Shown here: positions 1 to 13,809 of the stretch, piece after piece
Position numbering within the stretch: the first letter of the stretch is position 1
Layout: the number at the start of each line of letters is the position of its first letter
Origin: Mya arenaria
Lineage: Eukaryota > Mollusca > Bivalvia > Myida > Myidae
Length of the DNA: 64,000 nucleotides
Direction: 5' to 3'
Assembly: GCF_026914265.1 (NCBI RefSeq)
Contig: NC_069124.1
Span: 92,017,066-92,081,065, forward strand
Translations under genes and position numbers: made by a program
The notes under the pieces: model-generated
What the model was told of the DNA's origin: nothing
What the model saw: only the letters and a program-made list of their open reading frames with translations
The model's database searches: none

Positions 1-3000
1 ATCGAAATAGCACACATTGTAGGGCTCGTGGCCTAGTTCATCCCTGCACTTTTCGTTATGGTCCCCTTACTCGAATTTTCGGGTCAGTGCGTCCCCAAAA
101 TGGCTTTTACAGCAGCAAATTTCGATTTTCGAGCTCTATTTTCGCCTACTCAGGACAAAAGCTCCAACTATCGAAATAGCACACATTGTAGGGCTCGTGG
201 CCTAGTTCATCCCTGCACTTTTCGTTATGGTCCCCTTACTCGAATTTTCGGGTCAGTGCGTCCCCAAAATGGCTTTTACAGCAGCAAATTTCGATTTTCG
301 AGCTCTATTTTCGCCTACTCAGGACAAAAGCTCCAACTATCGAAATAGCACACATTGTAGGGCTCGTGGCCTAGTTCATCCCTGCACTTTTCGTTATGGT
401 CCCCTTACTCGAATTTTCGGGTCAGTGCGTCCCCAAAATGGCTTTTACAGCAGCAAATTTCGATTTTCGAGCTCTATTTTCGCCTACTCAGGACAAAAGC
501 TCCAACTATCGAAATAGCACACATTGTAGGGCTCGTGGCCTAGTTCATCCCTGCACTTTTCGTTATGGTCCCCTTACTCGAATTTTCGGGTCAGTGCGTC
601 CCCAAAATGGCTTTTACAGCAGCAAATTTCGATTTTCGAGCTCTATTTTCGCCTACTCAGGACAAAAGCTCCAACTATCGAAATAGCACACATTGTAGGG
701 CTCGTGGCCTAGTTCATCCCTGCACTTTTCGTTATGGTCCCCTTACTCGAATTTTCGGGTCAGTGCGTCCCCAAAATGGCTTTTACAGCAGCAAATTTCG
801 ATTTTCGAGCTCTATTTTCGCCTACTCAGGACAAAAGCTCCAACTATCGAAATAGCACACATTGTAGGGCTCGTGGCCTAGTTCATCCCTGCACTTTTCG
901 TTATGGTCCCCTTACTCGAATTTTCGGGTCAGTGCGTCCCCAAAATGGCTTTTACAGCAGCAAATTTCGATTTTCGAGCTCTATTTTCGCCTACTCAGGA
1001 CAAAAGCTCCAACTATCGAAATAGCACACATTGTAGGGCTCGTGGCCTAGTTCATCCCTGCACTTTTCGTTATGGTCCCCTTACTCGAATTTTCGGGTCA
1101 GTGCGTCCCCAAAATGGCTTTTACAGCAGCAAATTTCGATTTTCGAGCTCTATTTTCGCCTACTCAGGACAAAAGCTCCAACTATCGAAATAGCACACAT
1201 TGTAGGGCTCGTGGCCTAGTTCATCCCTGCACTTTTCGTTATGGTCCCCTTACTCGAATTTTCGGGTCAGTGCGTCCCCAAAATGGCTTTTACAGCAGCA
1301 AATTTCGATTTTCGAGCTCTATTTTCGCCTACTCAGGACAAAAGCTCCAACTATCGAAATAGCACACATTGTAGGGCTCGTGGCCTAGTTCATCCCTGCA
1401 CTTTTCGTTATGGTCCCCTTACTCGAATTTTCGGGTCAGTGCGTCCCCAAAATGGCTTTTACAGCAGCAAATTTCGATTTTCGAGCTCTATTTTCGCCTA
1501 CTCAGGACAAAAGCTCCAACTATCGAAATAGCACACATTGTAGGGCTCGTGGCCTAGTTCATCCCTGCACTTTTCGTTATGGTCCCCTTACTCGAATTTT
1601 CGGGTCAGTGCGTCCCCAAAATGGCTTTTACAGCAGCAAATTTCGATTTTCGAGCTCTATTTTCGCCTACTCAGGACAAAAGCTCCAACTATCGAAATAG
1701 CACACATTGTAGGGCTCGTGGCCTAGTTCATCCCTGCACTTTTCGTTATGGTCCCCTTACTCGAATTTTCGGGTCAGTGCGTCCCCAAAATGGCTTTTAC
1801 AGCAGCAAATTTCGATTTTCGAGCTCTATTTTCGCCTACTCAGGACAAAAGCTCCAACTATCGAAATAGCACACATTGTAGGGCTCGTGGCCTAGTTCAT
1901 CCCTGCACTTTTCGTTATGGTCCCCTTACTCGAATTTTCGGGTCAGTGCGTCCCCAAAATGGCTTTTACAGCAGCAAATTTCGATTTTCGAGCTCTATTT
2001 TCGCCTACTCAGGACAAAAGCTCCAACTATCGAAATAGCACACATTGTAGGGCTCGTGGCCTAGTTCATCCCTGCACTTTTCGTTATGGTCCCCTTACTC
2101 GAATTTTCGGGTCAGTGCGTCCCCAAAATGGCTTTTACAGCAGCAAATTTCGATTTTCGAGCTCTATTTTCGCCTACTCAGGACAAAAGCTCCAACTATC
2201 GAAATAGCACACATTGTAGGGCTCGTGGCCTAGTTCATCCCTGCACTTTTCGTTATGGTCCCCTTACTCGAATTTTCGGGTCAGTGCGTCCCCAAAATGG
2301 CTTTTACAGCAGCAAATTTCGATTTTCGAGCTCTATTTTCGCCTACTCAGGACAAAAGCTCCAACTATCGAAATAGCACACATTGTAGGGCTCGTGGCCT
2401 AGTTCATCCCTGCACTTTTCGTTATGGTCCCCTTACTCGAATTTTCGGGTCAGTGCGTCCCCAAAATGGCTTTTACAGCAGCAAATTTCGATTTTCGAGC
2501 TCTATTTTCGCCTACTCAGGACAAAAGCTCCAACTATCGAAATAGCACACATTGTAGGGCTCGTGGCCTAGTTCATCCCTGCACTTTTCGTTATGGTCCC
2601 CTTACTCGAATTTTCGGGTCAGTGCGTCCCCAAAATGGCTTTTACAGCAGCAAATTTCGATTTTCGAGCTCTATTTTCGCCTACTCAGGACAAAAGCTCC
2701 AACTATCGAAATAGCACACATTGTAGGGCTCGTGGCCTAGTTCATCCCTGCACTTTTCGTTATGGTCCCCTTACTCGAATTTTCGGGTCAGTGCGTCCCC
2801 AAAATGGCTTTTACAGCAGCAAATTTCGATTTTCGAGCTCTATTTTCGCCTACTCAGGACAAAAGCTCCAACTATCGAAATAGCACACATTGTAGGGCTC
2901 GTGGCCTAGTTCATCCCTGCACTTTTCGTTATGGTCCCCTTACTCGAATTTTCGGGTCAGTGCGTCCCCAAAATGGCTTTTACAGCAGCAAATTTCGATT

Positions 3001-6000
3001 TTCGAGCTCTATTTTCGCCTACTCAGGACAAAAGCTCCAACTATCGAAATAGCACACATTGTAGGGCTCGTGGCCTAGTTCATCCCTGCACTTTTCGTTA
3101 TGGTCCCCTTACTCGAATTTTCGGGTCAGTGCGTCCCCAAAATGGCTTTTACAGCAGCAAATTTCGATTTTCGAGCTCTATTTTCGCCTACTCAGGACAA
3201 AAGCTCCAACTATCGAAATAGCACACATTGTAGGGCTCGTGGCCTAGTTCATCCCTGCACTTTTCGTTATGGTCCCCTTACTCGAATTTTCGGGTCAGTG
3301 CGTCCCCAAAATGGCTTTTACAGCAGCAAATTTCGATTTTCGAGCTCTATTTTCGCCTACTCAGGACAAAAGCTCCAACTATCGAAATAGCACACATTGT
3401 AGGGCTCGTGGCCTAGTTCATCCCTGCACTTTTCGTTATGGTCCCCTTACTCGAATTTTCGGGTCAGTGCGTCCCCAAAATGGCTTTTACAGCAGCAAAT
3501 TTCGATTTTCGAGCTCTATTTTCGCCTACTCAGGACAAAAGCTCCAACTATCGAAATAGCACACATTGTAGGGCTCGTGGCCTAGTTCATCCCTGCACTT
3601 TTCGTTATGGTCCCCTTACTCGAATTTTCGGGTCAGTGCGTCCCCAAAATGGCTTTTACAGCAGCAAATTTCGATTTTCGAGCTCTATTTTCGCCTACTC
3701 AGGACAAAAGCTCCAACTATCGAAATAGCACACATTGTAGGGCTCGTGGCCTAGTTCATCCCTGCACTTTTCGTTATGGTCCCCTTACTCGAATTTTCGG
3801 GTCAGTGCGTCCCCAAAATGGCTTTTACAGCAGCAAATTTCGATTTTCGAGCTCTATTTTCGCCTACTCAGGACAAAAGCTCCAACTATCGAAATAGCAC
3901 ACATTGTAGGGCTCGTGGCCTAGTTCATCCCTGCACTTTTCGTTATGGTCCCCTTACTCGAATTTTCGGGTCAGTGCGTCCCCAAAATGGCTTTTACAGC
4001 AGCAAATTTCGATTTTCGAGCTCTATTTTCGCCTACTCAGGACAAAAGCTCCAACTATCGAAATAGCACACATTGTAGGGCTCGTGGCCTAGTTCATCCC
4101 TGCACTTTTCGTTATGGTCCCCTTACTCGAATTTTCGGGTCAGTGCGTCCCCAAAATGGCTTTTACAGCAGCAAATTTCGATTTTCGAGCTCTATTTTCG
4201 CCTACTCAGGACAAAAGCTCCAACTATCGAAATAGCACACATTGTAGGGCTCGTGGCCTAGTTCATCCCTGCACTTTTCGTTATGGTCCCCTTACTCGAA
4301 TTTTCGGGTCAGTGCGTCCCCAAAATGGCTTTTACAGCAGCAAATTTCGATTTTCGAGCTCTATTTTCGCCTACTCAGGACAAAAGCTCCAACTATCGAA
4401 ATAGCACACATTGTAGGGCTCGTGGCCTAGTTCATCCCTGCACTTTTCGTTATGGTCCCCTTACTCGAATTTTCGGGTCAGTGCGTCCCCAAAATGGCTT
4501 TTACAGCAGCAAATTTCGATTTTCGAGCTCTATTTTCGCCTACTCAGGACAAAAGCTCCAACTATCGAAATAGCACACATTGTAGGGCTCGTGGCCTAGT
4601 TCATCCCTGCACTTTTCGTTATGGTCCCCTTACTCGAATTTTCGGGTCAGTGCGTCCCCAAAATGGCTTTTACAGCAGCAAATTTCGATTTTCGAGCTCT
4701 ATTTTCGCCTACTCAGGACAAAAGCTCCAACTATCGAAATAGCACACATTGTAGGGCTCGTGGCCTAGTTCATCCCTGCACTTTTCGTTATGGTCCCCTT
4801 ACTCGAATTTTCGGGTCAGTGCGTCCCCAAAATGGCTTTTACAGCAGCAAATTTCGATTTTCGAGCTCTATTTTCGCCTACTCAGGACAAAAGCTCCAAC
4901 TATCGAAATAGCACACATTGTAGGGCTCGTGGCCTAGTTCATCCCTGCACTTTTCGTTATGGTCCCCTTACTCGAATTTTCGGGTCAGTGCGTCCCCAAA
5001 ATGGCTTTTACAGCAGCAAATTTCGATTTTCGAGCTCTATTTTCGCCTACTCAGGACAAAAGCTCCAACTATCGAAATAGCACACATTGTAGGGCTCGTG
5101 GCCTAGTTCATCCCTGCACTTTTCGTTATGGTCCCCTTACTCGAATTTTCGGGTCAGTGCGTCCCCAAAATGGCTTTTACAGCAGCAAATTTCGATTTTC
5201 GAGCTCTATTTTCGCCTACTCAGGACAAAAGCTCCAACTATCGAAATAGCACACATTGTAGGGCTCGTGGCCTAGTTCATCCCTGCACTTTTCGTTATGG
5301 TCCCCTTACTCGAATTTTCGGGTCAGTGCGTCCCCAAAATGGCTTTTACAGCAGCAAATTTCGATTTTCGAGCTCTATTTTCGCCTACTCAGGACAAAAG
5401 CTCCAACTATCGAAATAGCACACATTGTAGGGCTCGTGGCCTAGTTCATCCCTGCACTTTTCGTTATGGTCCCCTTACTCGAATTTTCGGGTCAGTGCGT
5501 CCCCAAAATGGCTTTTACAGCAGCAAATTTCGATTTTCGAGCTCTATTTTCGCCTACTCAGGACAAAAGCTCCAACTATCGAAATAGCACACATTGTAGG
5601 GCTCGTGGCCTAGTTCATCCCTGCACTTTTCGTTATGGTCCCCTTACTCGAATTTTCGGGTCAGTGCGTCCCCAAAATGGCTTTTACAGCAGCAAATTTC
5701 GATTTTCGAGCTCTATTTTCGCCTACTCAGGACAAAAGCTCCAACTATCGAAATAGCACACATTGTAGGGCTCGTGGCCTAGTTCATCCCTGCACTTTTC
5801 GTTATGGTCCCCTTACTCGAATTTTCGGGTCAGTGCGTCCCCAAAATGGCTTTTACAGCAGCAAATTTCGATTTTCGAGCTCTATTTTCGCCTACTCAGG
5901 ACAAAAGCTCCAACTATCGAAATAGCACACATTGTAGGGCTCGTGGCCTAGTTCATCCCTGCACTTTTCGTTATGGTCCCCTTACTCGAATTTTCGGGTC

Positions 6001-9000
6001 AGTGCGTCCCCAAAATGGCTTTTACAGCAGCAAATTTCGATTTTCGAGCTCTATTTTCGCCTACTCAGGACAAAAGCTCCAACTATCGAAATAGCACACA
6101 TTGTAGGGCTCGTGGCCTAGTTCATCCCTGCACTTTTCGTTATGGTCCCCTTACTCGAATTTTCGGGTCAGTGCGTCCCCAAAATGGCTTTTACAGCAGC
6201 AAATTTCGATTTTCGAGCTCTATTTTCGCCTACTCAGGACAAAAGCTCCAACTATCGAAATAGCACACATTGTAGGGCTCGTGGCCTAGTTCATCCCTGC
6301 ACTTTTCGTTATGGTCCCCTTACTCGAATTTTCGGGTCAGTGCGTCCCCAAAATGGCTTTTACAGCAGCAAATTTCGATTTTCGAGCTCTATTTTCGCCT
6401 ACTCAGGACAAAAGCTCCAACTATCGAAATAGCACACATTGTAGGGCTCGTGGCCTAGTTCATCCCTGCACTTTTCGTTATGGTCCCCTTACTCGAATTT
6501 TCGGGTCAGTGCGTCCCCAAAATGGCTTTTACAGCAGCAAATTTCGATTTTCGAGCTCTATTTTCGCCTACTCAGGACAAAAGCTCCAACTATCGAAATA
6601 GCACACATTGTAGGGCTCGTGGCCTAGTTCATCCCTGCACTTTTCGTTATGGTCCCCTTACTCGAATTTTCGGGTCAGTGCGTCCCCAAAATGGCTTTTA
6701 CAGCAGCAAATTTCGATTTTCGAGCTCTATTTTCGCCTACTCAGGACAAAAGCTCCAACTATCGAAATAGCACACATTGTAGGGCTCGTGGCCTAGTTCA
6801 TCCCTGCACTTTTCGTTATGGTCCCCTTACTCGAATTTTCGGGTCAGTGCGTCCCCAAAATGGCTTTTACAGCAGCAAATTTCGATTTTCGAGCTCTATT
6901 TTCGCCTACTCAGGACAAAAGCTCCAACTATCGAAATAGCACACATTGTAGGGCTCGTGGCCTAGTTCATCCCTGCACTTTTCGTTATGGTCCCCTTACT
7001 CGAATTTTCGGGTCAGTGCGTCCCCAAAATGGCTTTTACAGCAGCAAATTTCGATTTTCGAGCTCTATTTTCGCCTACTCAGGACAAAAGCTCCAACTAT
7101 CGAAATAGCACACATTGTAGGGCTCGTGGCCTAGTTCATCCCTGCACTTTTCGTTATGGTCCCCTTACTCGAATTTTCGGGTCAGTGCGTCCCCAAAATG
7201 GCTTTTACAGCAGCAAATTTCGATTTTCGAGCTCTATTTTCGCCTACTCAGGACAAAAGCTCCAACTATCGAAATAGCACACATTGTAGGGCTCGTGGCC
7301 TAGTTCATCCCTGCACTTTTCGTTATGGTCCCCTTACTCGAATTTTCGGGTCAGTGCGTCCCCAAAATGGCTTTTACAGCAGCAAATTTCGATTTTCGAG
7401 CTCTATTTTCGCCTACTCAGGACAAAAGCTCCAACTATCGAAATAGCACACATTGTAGGGCTCGTGGCCTAGTTCATCCCTGCACTTTTCGTTATGGTCC
7501 CCTTACTCGAATTTTCGGGTCAGTGCGTCCCCAAAATGGCTTTTACAGCAGCAAATTTCGATTTTCGAGCTCTATTTTCGCCTACTCAGGACAAAAGCTC
7601 CAACTATCGAAATAGCACACATTGTAGGGCTCGTGGCCTAGTTCATCCCTGCACTTTTCGTTATGGTCCCCTTACTCGAATTTTCGGGTCAGTGCGTCCC
7701 CAAAATGGCTTTTACAGCAGCAAATTTCGATTTTCGAGCTCTATTTTCGCCTACTCAGGACAAAAGCTCCAACTATCGAAATAGCACACATTGTAGGGCT
7801 CGTGGCCTAGTTCATCCCTGCACTTTTCGTTATGGTCCCCTTACTCGAATTTTCGGGTCAGTGCGTCCCCAAAATGGCTTTTACAGCAGCAAATTTCGAT
7901 TTTCGAGCTCTATTTTCGCCTACTCAGGACAAAAGCTCCAACTATCGAAATAGCACACATTGTAGGGCTCGTGGCCTAGTTCATCCCTGCACTTTTCGTT
8001 ATGGTCCCCTTACTCGAATTTTCGGGTCAGTGCGTCCCCAAAATGGCTTTTACAGCAGCAAATTTCGATTTTCGAGCTCTATTTTCGCCTACTCAGGACA
8101 AAAGCTCCAACTATCGAAATAGCACACATTGTAGGGCTCGTGGCCTAGTTCATCCCTGCACTTTTCGTTATGGTCCCCTTACTCGAATTTTCGGGTCAGT
8201 GCGTCCCCAAAATGGCTTTTACAGCAGCAAATTTCGATTTTCGAGCTCTATTTTCGCCTACTCAGGACAAAAGCTCCAACTATCGAAATAGCACACATTG
8301 TAGGGCTCGTGGCCTAGTTCATCCCTGCACTTTTCGTTATGGTCCCCTTACTCGAATTTTCGGGTCAGTGCGTCCCCAAAATGGCTTTTACAGCAGCAAA
8401 TTTCGATTTTCGAGCTCTATTTTCGCCTACTCAGGACAAAAGCTCCAACTATCGAAATAGCACACATTGTAGGGCTCGTGGCCTAGTTCATCCCTGCACT
8501 TTTCGTTATGGTCCCCTTACTCGAATTTTCGGGTCAGTGCGTCCCCAAAATGGCTTTTACAGCAGCAAATTTCGATTTTCGAGCTCTATTTTCGCCTACT
8601 CAGGACAAAAGCTCCAACTATCGAAATAGCACACATTGTAGGGCTCGTGGCCTAGTTCATCCCTGCACTTTTCGTTATGGTCCCCTTACTCGAATTTTCG
8701 GGTCAGTGCGTCCCCAAAATGGCTTTTACAGCAGCAAATTTCGATTTTCGAGCTCTATTTTCGCCTACTCAGGACAAAAGCTCCAACTATCGAAATAGCA
8801 CACATTGTAGGGCTCGTGGCCTAGTTCATCCCTGCACTTTTCGTTATGGTCCCCTTACTCGAATTTTCGGGTCAGTGCGTCCCCAAAATGGCTTTTACAG
8901 CAGCAAATTTCGATTTTCGAGCTCTATTTTCGCCTACTCAGGACAAAAGCTCCAACTATCGAAATAGCACACATTGTAGGGCTCGTGGCCTAGTTCATCC

Positions 9001-11887
9001 CTGCACTTTTCGTTATGGTCCCCTTACTCGAATTTTCGGGTCAGTGCGTCCCCAAAATGGCTTTTACAGCAGCAAATTTCGATTTTCGAGCTCTATTTTC
9101 GCCTACTCAGGACAAAAGCTCCAACTATCGAAATAGCACACATTGTAGGGCTCGTGGCCTAGTTCATCCCTGCACTTTTCGTTATGGTCCCGCTTACTCG
9201 AATTTTCGGGTCAGTGCGTCCCCAAAATGGCTTTTACAGCAGCAAATTTCGATTTTCGAGCTCTATTTTCGCCTACTCAGGACAAAAGCTCCAACTATCG
9301 AAATAGCACACATTGTAGGGCTCGTGGCCTAGTTCATCCCTGCACTTTTCGTTATGGTCCCCTTACTCGAATTTTCGGGTCAGTGCGTCCCCAAAATGGC
9401 TTTTACAGCAGCAAATTTCGATTTTCGAGCTCTATTTTCGCCTACTCAGGACAAAAGCTCCAACTATCGAAATAGCACACATTGTAGGGCTCGTGGCCTA
9501 GTTCATCCCTGCACTTTTCGTTATGGTCCGCTTACTCGAATTTTCGGGTCAGTGCGTCCCCAAAATGGCTTTTACAGCAGCAAATTTCGATTTTCGAGCT
9601 CTATTTTCGCCTACTCAGGACAAAAGCTCCAACTATCGAAATAGCACACATTGTAGGGCTCGTGGCCTAGTTCATCCCTGCACTTTTCGTTATGGTCCCC
9701 TTACTCGAATTTTCGGGTCAGTGCGTCCCCAAAATGGCTTTTACAGCAGCAAATTTCGATTTTCGAGCTCTATTTTCGCCTACTCAGGACAAAAGCTCCA
9801 ACTATCGAAATAGCACACATTGTAGGGCTCGTGGCCTAGTTCATCCCTGCACTTTTCGTTATGGTCCCCTTACTCGAATTTTCGGGTCAGTGCGTCCCCA
9901 AAATGGCTTTTACAGCAGCAAATTTCGATTTTCGAGCTCTATTTTCGCCTACTCAGGACAAAAGCTCCAACTATCGAAATAGCACACATTGTAGGGCTCG
10001 TGGCCTAGTTCATCCCTGCACTTTTCGTTATGGTCCCCTTACTCGAATTTTCGGGTCAGTGCGTCCCCAAAATGGCTTTTACAGCAGCAAATTTCGATTT
10101 TCGAGCTCTATTTTCGCCTACTCAGGACAAAAGCTCCAACTATCGAAATAGCACACATTGTAGGGCTCGTGGCCTAGTTCATCCCTGCACTTTTCGTTAT
10201 GGTCCCCTTACTCGAATTTTCGGGTCAGTGCGTCCCCAAAATGGCTTTTACAGCAGCAAATTTCGATTTTCGAGCTCTATTTTCGCCTACTCAGGACAAA
10301 AGCTCCAACTATCGAAATAGCACACATTGTAGGGCTCGTGGCCTAGTTCATCCCTGCACTTTTCGTTATGGTCCCCTTACTCGAATTTTCGGGTCAGTGC
10401 GTCCCCAAAATGGCTTTTACAGCAGCAAATTTCGATTTTCGAGCTCTATTTTCGCCTACTCAGGACAAAAGCTCCAACTATCGAAATAGCACACATTGTA
10501 GGGCTCGTGGCCTAGTTCATCCCTGCACTTTTCGTTATGGTCCCCTTACTCGAATTTTCGGGTCAGTGCGTCCCCAAAATGGCTTTTACAGCAGCAAATT
10601 TCGATTTTCGAGCTCTATTTTCGCCTACTCAGGACAAAAGCTCCAACTATCGAAATAGCACACATTGTAGGGCTCGTGGCCTAGTTCATCCCTGCACTTT
10701 TCGTTATGGTCCCCTTACTCGAATTTTCGGGTCAGTGCGTCCCCAAAATGGCTTTTACAGCAGCAAATTTCGATTTTCGAGCTCTATTTTCGCCTACTCA
10801 GGACAAAAGCTCCAACTATCGAAATAGCACACATTGTAGGGCTCGTGGCCTAGTTCATCCCTGCACTTTTCGTTATGGTCCCCTTACTCGAATTTTCGGG
10901 TCAGTGCGTCCCCAAAATGGCTTTTACAGCAGCAAATTTCGATTTTCGAGCTCTATTTTCGCCTACTCAGGACAAAAGCTCCAACTATCGAAATAGCACA
11001 CATTGTAGGGCTCGTGGCCTAGTTCATCCCTGCACTTTTCGTTATGGTCCCCTTACTCGAATTTTCGGGTCAGTGCGTCCCCAAAATGGCTTTTACAGCA
11101 GCAAATTTCGATTTTCGAGCTCTATTTTCGCCTACTCAGGACAAAAGCTCCAACTATCGAAATAGCACACATTGTAGGGCTCGTGGCCTAGTTCATCCCT
11201 GCACTTTTCGTTATGGTCCCCTTACTCGAATTTTCGGGTCAGTGCGTCCCCAAAATGGCTTTTACAGCAGCAAATTTCGATTTTCGAGCTCTATTTTCGC
11301 CTACTCAGGACAAAAGCTCCAACTATCGAAATAGCACACATTGTAGGGCTCGTGGCCTAGTTCATCCCTGCACTTTTCGTTATGGTCCCCTTACTCGAAT
11401 TTTCGGGTCAGTGCGTCCCCAAAATGGCTTTTACAGCAGCAAATTTCGATTTTCGAGCTCTATTTTCGCCTACTCAGGACAAAAGCTCCAACTATCGAAA
11501 TAGCACACATTGTAGGGCTCGTGGCCTAGTTCATCCCTGCACTTTTCGTTATGGTCCCCTTACTCGAATTTTCGGGTCAGTGCGTCCCCAAAATGGCTTT
11601 TACAGCAGCAAATTTCGATTTTCGAGCTCTATTTTCGCCTACTCAGGACAAAAGCTCCAACTATCGAAATAGCACACATTGTAGGGCTCGTGGCCTAGTT
11701 CATCCCTGCACTTTTCGTTATGGTCCCCTTACTCGAATTTTCGGGTCAGTGCGTCCCCAAAATGGCTTTTACAGCAGCAAATTTCGATTTTCGAGCTCTA
11801 TTTTCGCCTACTCAGGACAAAAGCTCCAACTATCGAAATAGCACACATTGTAGGGCTCGTGGCCTAGTTCATCCCTGCACTTTTCGT
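1..11887. repeat. 169-bp satellite DNA array, about 70 head-to-tail copies
   Basis: The same 169-bp unit repeats from the left edge to 11887, where the last copy stops inside the TTTTCGT stretch and unique DNA begins. By eye the copies are identical except for two units near 9190 (one extra base, 170-bp unit) and 9529 (one substitution), both in the GGTCCCC stretch and separated by one ordinary unit. The unit is rich in TTTCG words (five per copy), with no constant sub-period. Such uniformity means recent homogenisation or expansion. Because 169 is not a multiple of three, the 96-codon open frames repeated along the array are by-products and not genes. The array runs off the left edge, so its full size is unknown. 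Its position upstream of the LDLa exons suggests it lies in an intron of that gene or just outside it. Confidence 0.98.
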
Positions 11888-12403
11888 CCGCATGGGATTT
11901 GAACATTTATCATACCTACTCGTAATGGTAGTCAAATCTTAGGCATTGTAGTTTCCTTACTATAAATAAAGATTACGTTTAGTTGGTATGGTCCCGTTGG
12001 CCCTAGCTGGTTTGTAAGATGAGAAATTGTTCTTTCGCAAGAAAATAACTGTGTTGGTGGACCGCTTATCAAAAAGACCCGAATAATCAAAAGTTTACCA
12101 AACATTAAGCTAAAACAGTAAAATCTCATTTTTTCTTACCACTATTTATATTCCTATAAACAGCTGGAAAGCATACAATATTAACTAAAGTAGTATATAG
12201 TTCATATAAATCATTATATTCATATTTAAAAAATGTAGCAGCTAGCTGCCAGCAGCATAGCAGCTAGCTGCCAGCAGCATATCAACTTGCTGCTGGCAGC
12301 TTGCTGCTATGATGCTATGCTGCTAACTTCACGTACATAGTCAAAATCAGCTTTATATTTAAGTCGTTATAACTGAGTACATGTATTTTATCTGTGTGGG
12401 CAG
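11888..12403. other. AT-rich spacer with a CAGCTAGCTGCCAG hairpin
   Basis: No gene was recognised. At 12238-12281 a 22-bp unit (GCAGCTAGCTGCCAGCAGCA plus TA) occurs twice in tandem. It is followed at 12287-12332 by its approximate inverted copy (TTGCTGCTGGCAGC, GCTATGCTGC), so the whole can fold into a strong hairpin. The last bases before 12404 form the splice acceptor of the LDLa exon. Confidence 0.7.
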
Positions 12404-12514
12404 ATGGGACGTGTCCGAGCGAGGAGGAGGTTATCTGTGCCGACCATTCCCGATGTGCTCATGTGTGTAACGGGATACCAGAGTGCCCAGGCGCGGCCGA
12501 CGAGATCAACTGCT
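12404..12514 (+). CDS. LDL-receptor class A repeat exon (internal coding exon)
   Basis: This 111-bp exon encodes one LDLa module with six cysteines spaced 7, 5, 3, 5 and 8 residues apart (starting C-P-S-E-E-E-V-I-C and ending D-E-I-N-C). The E-C...D-E pattern at the end carries the usual calcium ligands. The acceptor is TGTGGGCAG at 12395-12403 and the donor is GTATGT at 12515. The exon starts and ends in phase 1, the usual phase for shuffled LDLa modules. It joins in frame to the exon at 13810, giving C-L-P-K-C across the junction. LDLa modules bind ligands in the extracellular parts of receptors and secreted proteins. Upstream exons are not visible and would have to lie left of the satellite. 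The gene identity cannot be set from two modules. Confidence 0.82.
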
Positions 12515-12973
12515 GTATGTTTTACGGATTTCCATTTTTTTTATTAAATTCACGTAATACCTTATACGTAATGAGACTGCATAGTTTTTTATTTGTGCAT
12601 GTTTCGATTCATTCCAGTCATTTAAGTTACGGGAACGAATGCATATAGAGTTGGTGTTGTTTTAGACATATGCTCAGTGTTTAAAAGCGCATCTTTTTTG
12701 CATCACAGTAATGTACATGTATATACAAGTATGATATTTTACAAAATAATAACAACACTAGAAGTGTATGTATGCTAACGTTCGCGAATTGTTTCGTGTT
12801 AACCACTTAATTTTCGCGATAATTATCTAGCTATCTAGTTAATATTCCCAAAACGTTTTCGGTAAGATAAATATCATAAGACTACAAACTGGCTTGAAGG
12901 TGCCCAGAACTGAAATAAAGAAAAAAAAGTTATCACTTATAAAACATTATCGTTATAAAATGACCGAAGACCT

Positions 12974-13468
12974 TTAAAATAACTCGCTCATGGTTTGTAA
13001 ATGCCTTTTTTTTAATTACGGCATAAAGTGTGGGTAATCATAAGGAGTGTTAAAACAGAACAAAAAAGCTGGAACCCTTCAGAAAATGTTGATATTTGCT
13101 CAAATATCGTCTTTGAAGACCACAATTTTCATAAGCGTTAATCGCGCGATTGAAAATTAATTACGGCTGTGGTGTTGCGAGTTTGCTTAATATCAAGCGA
13201 TGTTATCAATGTATCCGTAACAGGTCAACATATCCACTGCTTTTGTTGAAGTTCCGGTGGGCGTGTAGACTAGCCGGCTGCTTTCTTTTTTTTCTTGACT
13301 TTACTAGTGTTCGAACCCTACTAAAACCAAAATACTGTTTTATACTACAACTGTATTTTTTTCTGCAATTTCGATATCAAGGAGTAAAATAATGATAAAA
13401 TAAGTGTTTTCAGATGTATTGCCGGGAAAACTAATTTTTGGTCCAAAACATGAGCGAGTCACTTTAAA
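12974..13468. mobile_element. Foldback MITE with CTTTAAARTRACTCGCTCATG ends
   Basis: The left end CTTTAAAATAACTCGCTCATG near 12974 returns in inverted form (CATGAGCGAGTCACTTTAAAG) ending near 13468. The internal DNA is AT-rich and has no transposase, so it is a non-autonomous element of about 0.5 kb. TTTAAA at both outer edges may be the target site. The autonomous partner family is not identifiable here. Confidence 0.7.
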
Positions 13469-13615
13469 GCTAAGGCAAAAAATATATCGATCATATGCAG
13501 TTTAAGGCTCAATACGGCTACAATCATTTATGGGATATTGAAATTGAATGTCAATGATGAACGTGAACATAACTACAAATACAACAATGTAATCGCATAC
13601 TTTACAGAAAGTTTG

Positions 13616-13697
13616 AATCATTCGGAACTCCTCGGCCATTTTATCGAAAACAACCTAGGTTGTTTTCGATAAAATGGCCGAGGAGCTCCGAATGAGT
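13616..13697. repeat. Near-perfect 82-bp palindrome centred on CCTAGG
   Basis: Each arm is 41 bp with one mismatch and no loop. The centre lies between 13656 and 13657, within AACAACCTAGGTTGTT. The arms carry GGCCATTTTATCGAAAACAA and its complement. The ends TTTGAATC/GATTCAAA show weaker extended symmetry. It is probably a small foldback element or a cruciform-forming remnant inside the LDLa intron. Confidence 0.85.
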
Positions 13698-13809
13698 TTG
13701 AATCTGTTCATTGACTACGATTTTAAATATACTTAGCATATATCCATTTTGAATCCTTACAACATGAAATCCTTGCAAAATTACTATTGTATTTTCATTG
13801 TATAAACAG

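Larger units (their letters stand above)
12515..13809 (+). other. Intron between the two LDLa exons, filled with foldback repeats
   Basis: The donor is GTATGT and the acceptor is TTGTATAAACAG. The intron contains a foldback MITE (12974-13468) and a short perfect palindrome (13616-13697), listed separately. The rest is AT-rich with no recognisable gene. Confidence 0.75.

Noticed and set aside
58-11902. Repeated 96-codon open frames along the satellite
   Set aside because: They restart every 169 bp in a shifted frame and are pure by-products of the repeat unit, with no family resemblance.
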